A DNA stretch of 64,000 nucleotides from Sphingopyxis macrogoltabida. GTDB lineage: Bacteria > Pseudomonadota > Alphaproteobacteria > Sphingomonadales > Sphingomonadaceae. The DNA lies in the NCBI GenBank assembly GCA_003241685.1, contig QFPJ01000009.1:1-64000 (forward strand). Direction: 5' to 3'. Shown here piece after piece: positions 59,522-64,000 of the stretch. The notes below the pieces were generated by a model. That model saw only the letters and a program-made list of their open reading frames with translations, was not told the DNA's origin and did no database searches. Numbering within the stretch: the stretch's first letter is position 1; each line of letters begins with the position of its first letter. The position numbers and the translations under genes are program-made.

Positions 59522-62029
59522 TCAGAATCTTGCCTTGATCGTGCCGCCCCATGTGCGCGGATCGCCCGGCAGGCCGGTGATGAGCCCGGTGTTGCCCGGG
59601 CCGACGAACAGCTGGTCGATGTAATTCTTGTCGAAGACATTGCGCACCCAGGCATAGACCTCGAACCCCCGGTCGGCGCGGAAGCCGGCGCGCAGGTTCG
59701 ACAGCGCATAACCCTCCACCCAGGTATAGATGGACGGCGAGGCATTGGACGAAAAGTTCGACCGATAGCTGCCGTCATAGCCCAGATAATATTCCCCTTC
59801 CTCGCCGAACAGCGACGAGGGCGCGTTGACCTCTGCCCCGAAGGAGAAGGCCCATTTGGACACGCCGGGCAGCCGCTGACCCGAAATGTCGCAGTTCGCC
59901 GGGCTGAGCCCGCCGGGGGTGCCGGGCGCGCCGGGCGTCTGGCCGGCGCCTACGGTGGTGCCGCCCGACAGTTCGGGCGGGCACGGCGCATCGACGAATC
60001 GCTTGTATTTGGCGTCGGTATAGGCGCCGTTGAGATAGGCGTTGAACCGGTCGCTGGGACGCACGGAGAAATCCGCCTCCACCCCCTGCGTCCGCACCTT
60101 GCCCGCATTGGCGAGATAGCCGCGCAGCACGCCGAACTGGCCATTGTTCACATTGGCCTGATAATTTTTGATGTCGGTGCGGAAGATCGACAGGTTGAAC
60201 GTGCCTTTGCGATCCCAGAACTCGCTCTTCAGCCCGGCTTCATAATGGTTGACCGATTCCGGCTTGATCGTCGCCGTGCCGAGCAGCGGATTGCCGGCCG
60301 CATCGGTCGGCACGCCATTCTGGTTGATGCCGCCCGATTTGAACGTCTTGGCATAGGTTGCATAGACCAGAACATCGGGCGTGACCTTGTAATTGGCGGT
60401 CAGGTCGTAGCTGAAATTCCAGTCGCTGAAGGTCGGCGAATATTCCTGCGGCGCAAAGACGCCGAGCCGCGCGACCGACACCGGATCGGTCAGCGCGCGT
60501 GTGACCGGGGTGCCGTCGCCCGCGAACACCAGCCGCTGATAATAGCCTTCCTTCTTGTCATAGTTCAGCCGCACGCCGGGCTGGATCGTGAACTGGTCGG
60601 TGATCTTCCAGCTAAGCTGCCCGAAAAGCGCGGCGCTGGTATTCTTCAGATATTGCGTGTTGCGCGCGGTCAGGCCGTCGAGCACCGCCGGGTTGTTCGC
60701 CAGCGCGTTGGACGGGTTGATCGTCCAGCGGCTCGATGCCGATCCGTGCGCTTCGGTCCCCTGCGTGTCGATCCGCTGATAGAAGGCGAAGCCGCCGAGC
60801 ACGAAATCGAAGCGGTCGCCGGTGTAATCATAACGCAGTTCCTGTGTATACTGGTTCTGCTGCGAGGGGTTCTGCGACTGGGTGACGATCGGCAGGCCGG
60901 TGAAATCGCGATCATTTTCCGGCAGCCAGTCCCAGTAGCGCCAGGCCGTGATCGACGTCAGCGTCCCTGGCCCCACATCCCATTTGACGCGCAGCGCGAC
61001 CCCGCCCAGTTCGTTCCCGGCGTTCAGATTGGCGTCGAGGTCGGACACGCGGTCATAGGGGTTGGTGCTGGGAAAGCTGTAGCCCTGCGCCGCCGCAAGC
61101 GCGGCGAACTGGCGGTTCAGCGGCCGCTGCGTGGCGCCGGTGCGAACAAAGACCGAGCCGCAGCACACCGAATCCTGCTTGTTCCAGTCGCCCGCCAGCG
61201 TCACCGACAGATTGTCGGTCGGTTTCCACAGCAACTGGCCGCGAATGCCGATATTGTCCTGGCTCTGGATCCAGCGATCGGTCGTGACATTATAGATGGT
61301 GCCGCGCCGGCTGGTCGCCGAAATTGCCACGCGCGCCGCCAGCGTTTCGGACAGAGGCCCCGATATAGCCGCCTTCGCCTGCTGAAAATTGAGGTTGCCG
61401 ACGCTGAGTTCGGCCTTGCCTTCGAAATCGAAGGTCGGCTGATTGGTGGTGATGTTCACCGCGCCCGCCGTCGTGTTCTTGCCATAGAGCGTGCCCTGCG
61501 GCCCGCGCAGGATTTCGATCTGTGCCACGTCGAGAAAGTCGAGCGTCGCCGATGCGACACGGGCATAATAGACATCGTCGACATAGATGCCGACGCCCTG
61601 TTCGATGCCGTCGTTGGTCAGCCCGAACGGCGCCCCGATGCCGCGGATGTTCACGGCCGAATTGCGCGGGTTCGACGAATAGAATTGCACCGTCGGTGCC
61701 AGTTGCTGAAGCCGGCCGATGTTGAAGGCCCCGGTGCTGTCGATCTGGTCCCCGCCCACGACCGAAATCGCGATAGGCACATCCTGCGCGGTTTCGCTGC
61801 GGCGGCGCGCGGTGACGACGATTTCATTGCCATAAGCGGCCTGTGCGCCCTGTACGGGTGCGCCCTGTGCGGGCCCGGTCGCGGACGCCGGGTCGGCGGC
61901 ATCCTGGCCGGCGGTATCGGCCGCAGCCTCCGTGGCGGCGGCGGGATCGGCCGCCGCGAGCAGCAAGAGCGAGAGCGTCAGCGACGCAGCCGGCAGACGC
62001 CGGCGCGGATTCGATGGACGAGAGATCAT
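59522..62029 (-). CDS. TonB-dependent receptor
   Basis: Outer-membrane transporter of 835 residues. Signal peptide about 10-35, a low-complexity Ala-rich stretch, TonB box around EIVVTARRR (near 70), plug domain about 75-190 (DVPIAISVVGGDQI, VNIRGIG, LRGPQGTLYGKNTTAGAVNI), then the beta-barrel ending in WGGTIKARF. It belongs to the sphingomonad group with the RRRSETAQDVPIAISV motif, whose ligands are diverse. ATG 62029 follows AGGAA. It lies 109 bases after the YezD-like gene, which hints at a sulfur-containing ligand. Confidence 0.9.
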   Translation of the reverse strand: MISRPSNPRRRLPAASLTLSLLLLAAADPAAATEAAADTAGQDAADPASATGPAQGAPVQGAQAAYGNEIVVTARRRSETAQDVPIAISVVGGDQIDSTGAFNIGRLQQLAPTVQFYSSNPRNSAVNIRGIGAPFGLTNDGIEQGVGIYVDDVYYARVASATLDFLDVAQIEILRGPQGTLYGKNTTAGAVNITTNQPTFDFEGKAELSVGNLNFQQAKAAISGPLSETLAARVAISATSRRGTIYNVTTDRWIQSQDNIGIRGQLLWKPTDNLSVTLAGDWNKQDSVCCGSVFVRTGATQRPLNRQFAALAAAQGYSFPSTNPYDRVSDLDANLNAGNELGGVALRVKWDVGPGTLTSITAWRYWDWLPENDRDFTGLPIVTQSQNPSQQNQYTQELRYDYTGDRFDFVLGGFAFYQRIDTQGTEAHGSASSRWTINPSNALANNPAVLDGLTARNTQYLKNTSAALFGQLSWKITDQFTIQPGVRLNYDKKEGYYQRLVFAGDGTPVTRALTDPVSVARLGVFAPQEYSPTFSDWNFSYDLTANYKVTPDVLVYATYAKTFKSGGINQNGVPTDAAGNPLLGTATIKPESVNHYEAGLKSEFWDRKGTFNLSIFRTDIKNYQANVNNGQFGVLRGYLANAGKVRTQGVEADFSVRPSDRFNAYLNGAYTDAKYKRFVDAPCPPELSGGTTVGAGQTPGAPGTPGGLSPANCDISGQRLPGVSKWAFSFGAEVNAPSSLFGEEGEYYLGYDGSYRSNFSSNASPSIYTWVEGYALSNLRAGFRADRGFEVYAWVRNVFDKNYIDQLFVGPGNTGLITGLPGDPRTWGGTIKARF

Positions 62030-62082
62030 GACAAATTCCTGTTGCAAGAAAATTTGCCACATCCGGTCGTCCGGTCTGCGAC

Positions 62083-62116
62083 ATTGAATAGGCGGATTTA
62101 TTGAATAGGCGGATTT
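62083..62116. repeat. exact 17-bp tandem duplication
   Basis: ATTGAATAGGCGGATTT occurs twice head to tail (62083-62099 and 62100-62116) in the gap between the YezD-like gene and the TonB receptor gene. It would be in the 5' leader or promoter of the receptor. Confidence 0.85.
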
Positions 62117-62138
62117 TTGCCCCTTCGGGCCTTGGAAA

Positions 62139-62309
62139 TCAGTTCGGGTAGCGGTGCCGTTCGGTCACATCGACCTGTACCAGCCGCCCTTCGTGAACGG
62201 TCAGCTGGATTGCCCCGAATTTCAATTTTTCGAGCGCGTCGAGCACCGTCTGGACCGCGCGCGGCACCTGATCGGAGCCGCCTTTCGCGGTCTCGCTGGG
62301 GGAGCTCAT
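62139..62309 (-). CDS. YezD/OscA-like DUF2292 small protein
   Basis: A 56-residue protein with the DUF2292 core: VLDALEKLKFGAIQLTVHEG and RLVQVDVTER. The family includes YezD of Bacillus and OscA of Pseudomonas, the latter described as needed for organosulfur use under chromate stress; genes are usually beside sulfur uptake genes. ATG 62309 follows AGGAATTG. It is upstream of a TonB receptor on the same strand and divergent from a nitronate monooxygenase. Confidence 0.88.
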   Translation of the reverse strand: MSSPSETAKGGSDQVPRAVQTVLDALEKLKFGAIQLTVHEGRLVQVDVTERHRYPN

Positions 62310-62499
62310 GTCAATTCCTTTCCCTGATGGATTCGCTGGCGGAGCATATTACAAGTGATTTGGTAGACAATGATCCTTTTGCTTTCTGCGCCGAAAGGTT
62401 GGGTTGTTGGGCCGAAGCGAATCTGGCGTGCGACGAGCCGATGCAATCCGTCGCCGAACGCATTGCGCCGACGCGTGCGTGCTGGCAAAGGCGCAGTTA
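62310..62499. promoter_or_regulatory. divergent promoter region YezD / nitronate monooxygenase
   Basis: 190 bases without a gene. On the minus strand TTGTCT and, 16 bases on, TATGCT could be the -35 and -10 of the YezD-like gene. An AT-rich patch at about 62345-62395 is the likely control zone. Confidence 0.35.
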
Positions 62500-63504
62500 A
62501 TGAGCAGAATGAACGACCTGATGGCGCGCGGCACCGATCTTCTCGGCAGCGATCATGCCATCCTTTGCGGCGCGATGAGCTGGGTTTCGGAGCGCCATCT
62601 GGTGAGCGCGATCAGCAACGCGGGCGGGTTCGGCGTGATCGCGTGCGGCGCGATGACGCCCGAACTGCTGGACGCGGAGATTGCGGCGACCAAGACGCTG
62701 GCCCGGCGCAATTTCGGCGTCAACCTGATCACCATGCATCCGCAGCTGTTCGACCTGATCGACGTGTGCGCACGGCATGGCGTCGGGCATGTCGTGCTGG
62801 CCGGCGGCCTGCCGCCCAAGGGCAGTCTGGAGGCGATCAAGGCGTCCGGCGCCAAGGTCATCTGTTTCGCGCCGACGCTGGCGCTGGCAAAGAAACTGTT
62901 CCGTTCGGGCGTCGATGCGCTGGTGATCGAGGGTATGGAGGCCGGCGGGCATATCGGCCCCGTGTCGACGAGCGTGCTGGCGCAGGAAATCCTGCCCGCC
63001 CTGTCCGGCGAGGTGCCGATCTTCGTGGCCGGCGGCATCGGGCGCGGCGAAGCAATCGCCGCCTATCTGGAGATGGGCGCATCGGGCGTCCAGCTCGGCA
63101 CGCGCTTCGTCTGCGCGACCGAAAGCATCGCCCACCCCAATTTCAAGAAAGCCTTTATCCGCGCATCGGCGCGCGATGCCGTGACGAGCGTCCAGATCGA
63201 CCCGCGCCTGCCCGTCATTCCGGTCCGGGCGCTCAAGAATGCGGGCACCGAAAGCTTTACCGCCAAGCAGCGCGAGGTCGCCAACCTGCTCGACACGGGC
63301 AGCGTCGACATGGCCGCCGCGCAGCTGGAGATCGAACATTATTGGGCGGGCGCGCTGCGCCGCGCGGTGATCGACGGCGACGTCGAAAACGGATCGTTAA
63401 TGGCAGGGCAATCTGTCGGTATGGTAACGTCGGAAGAGAGCGCTGCCGAAATCATCGCATCTCTGGTGCAACAGGCCGAAGCCGCGTTGCACAATCGGGG
63501 TTGA
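62500..63504 (+). CDS. nitronate monooxygenase family protein (short type)
   Basis: FMN-dependent TIM-barrel enzyme of the NMO/2-nitropropane dioxygenase family, 334 residues, related to the gene at 2232 but without its long C-terminal part. Features: ILCGAMSWVSERHLVSAISNAGGFG, NLITMHP, VIEGMEAGGHIG (flavin loop), VAGGIGRGEAIAAYLEMGASGVQLGTRFV. Close relatives include enoyl-ACP reductase II (FabK), so a reductase role cannot be excluded. ATG 62500 has AAAGG upstream; ATG 62509 is also possible. Confidence 0.87.
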   Translation: MSRMNDLMARGTDLLGSDHAILCGAMSWVSERHLVSAISNAGGFGVIACGAMTPELLDAEIAATKTLARRNFGVNLITMHPQLFDLIDVCARHGVGHVVLAGGLPPKGSLEAIKASGAKVICFAPTLALAKKLFRSGVDALVIEGMEAGGHIGPVSTSVLAQEILPALSGEVPIFVAGGIGRGEAIAAYLEMGASGVQLGTRFVCATESIAHPNFKKAFIRASARDAVTSVQIDPRLPVIPVRALKNAGTESFTAKQREVANLLDTGSVDMAAAQLEIEHYWAGALRRAVIDGDVENGSLMAGQSVGMVTSEESAAEIIASLVQQAEAALHNRG

Positions 63505-63534
63505 AGCCACATGCAAGTGGCAGGGGAGACTGAA

Positions 63535-64000
63535 ATGAACGTGTCGCGCAAGATCGTCCTGGCCGGATTGCTCGCAACGGTTGCCGCCTGTGCGCCGAAA
63601 CCGCCCCCGCCCGCTCCGCCGCCCCCGCCGCCGACCGTCGTGACCGTGATTCCGCCGCGCCCGCTGCCCCCCGGCAATGCGGCCACCACGCAAATCCTGC
63701 CCGCGCGCGGCCCCAATGGCCAATTCATCACGGCAAACAGCGGTATCACGGGCGACCGCGCCTTCTGGCAGCTGAAGATCGGGCTGAACGTCGCGGCGAT
63801 CGGCTGCCGCGGCGCCGAAGAAGCGACGCTGATTTCCGCCTATAACAATATCATCAAGACGCACGGCAAGCCGATTCGAAGCACGGAAAAGACCGTGATC
63901 TCGACGCTGGGCAAGGAAACCAAGACCAACGGCATATCGGCACGCGACAAATTGTCGGTCCAGCTGTTCAATTATTTCGCGCAGCCACCCGCCCAGCGCG
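63535..64000 (+). CDS. hypothetical lipoprotein, cut by window end
   Basis: The first 155 residues of an open reading frame that continues past the window. Residues 1-18 are a lipoprotein signal (LLATVAAC, Cys19), followed by a proline-rich linker (about 20-50, PPPPAPPPPPPTVVTV...) and a globular part with FWQLKIGLNVAAIGCRGAEEATLISAYNNIIKTHGKP. The linker could span the peptidoglycan. No family recognised. ATG 63535 follows AGGGGAG. It starts 30 bases after the nitronate monooxygenase gene. Confidence 0.8.
   Translation, partial: MNVSRKIVLAGLLATVAACAPKPPPPAPPPPPPTVVTVIPPRPLPPGNAATTQILPARGPNGQFITANSGITGDRAFWQLKIGLNVAAIGCRGAEEATLISAYNNIIKTHGKPIRSTEKTVISTLGKETKTNGISARDKLSVQLFNYFAQPPAQR

Noticed and set aside
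1..64000. CRISPR arrays, prophage, insertion sequences, toxin-antitoxin modules
   Set aside because: None seen: no regular spaced repeats and no transposase, integrase or phage structural genes. The XRE gene at 54044 has no toxin-like partner.

Overview
The window looks like chromosome of a GC-rich alphaproteobacterium of the Sphingomonadales (Sphingopyxis or Sphingomonas-like). This is inferred from gene content (TonB-dependent receptors, a Tad/Cpa pilus operon, KatG, an EcfG-type promoter motif, a PEP-CTERM protein) and from protein character; no rRNA is present to confirm it. Most of the sequence is ordinary core chromosome. No phage, plasmid, insertion sequence or CRISPR array was seen.

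Layout. 0-5.6 kb: RNase T2 and nadC, a nitronate monooxygenase behind a palindromic operator candidate, a cyclophilin and the Mg transporter MgtE. 5.7-12.5 kb: an entericidin lipoprotein with a near-perfect general-stress promoter, then a long leftward run argS-SPOR-nagZ-scpA-scpB-tatA-tatB-tatC. 12.6-17.3 kb: a lipoprotein, then the tightly overlapping ispH-thrB-rnhA operon, a YegP-like protein and an FAD oxidoreductase. 17.4-24.5 kb: a Tad/Flp pilus operon cpaA-B-C-D-E-tadB-tadC that lacks the motor ATPase gene cpaF where it would be expected. 24.5-28.5 kb: a fumarylacetoacetase-family enzyme, a Tat-exported protein, a PhoR-like kinase and a PEP-CTERM choice-of-anchor A protein.

28.6-42.7 kb is the main metabolic island. 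It holds polyamine uptake and catabolism: a PotFGHI-type ABC transporter, two glutamine synthetase-like PuuA enzymes, PuuB, PuuD and two class III transaminases, plus a DUF808 protein and a glucokinase. Putrescine can be imported, gamma-glutamylated, oxidised and finally hydrolysed to GABA, but the aldehyde dehydrogenase PuuC and a PuuR regulator are not in the window. The transaminases may give a parallel route.

42.8-64 kb: a TonB receptor overlapping a small exported beta-propeller-like protein, tRNA-Arg(ACG), a DUF1214/DUF1254 pair, ppdK, glyS and glyQ, a small XRE regulator with two tandem TraB/GumN proteins, katG, a 51-residue Q/N-rich protein, a TonB receptor downstream of a YezD/OscA-like small protein, a second nitronate monooxygenase and a truncated lipoprotein at the right edge.

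No clear new defence or mobile system is visible. The points most worth checking are an AT-rich coding patch with about 60 extra residues inside the essential gene glyS, the pilus operon without cpaF, three TGAC-type boxes in front of the XRE gene, and the YezD-TonB pair with an exact 17-bp tandem duplication between them.
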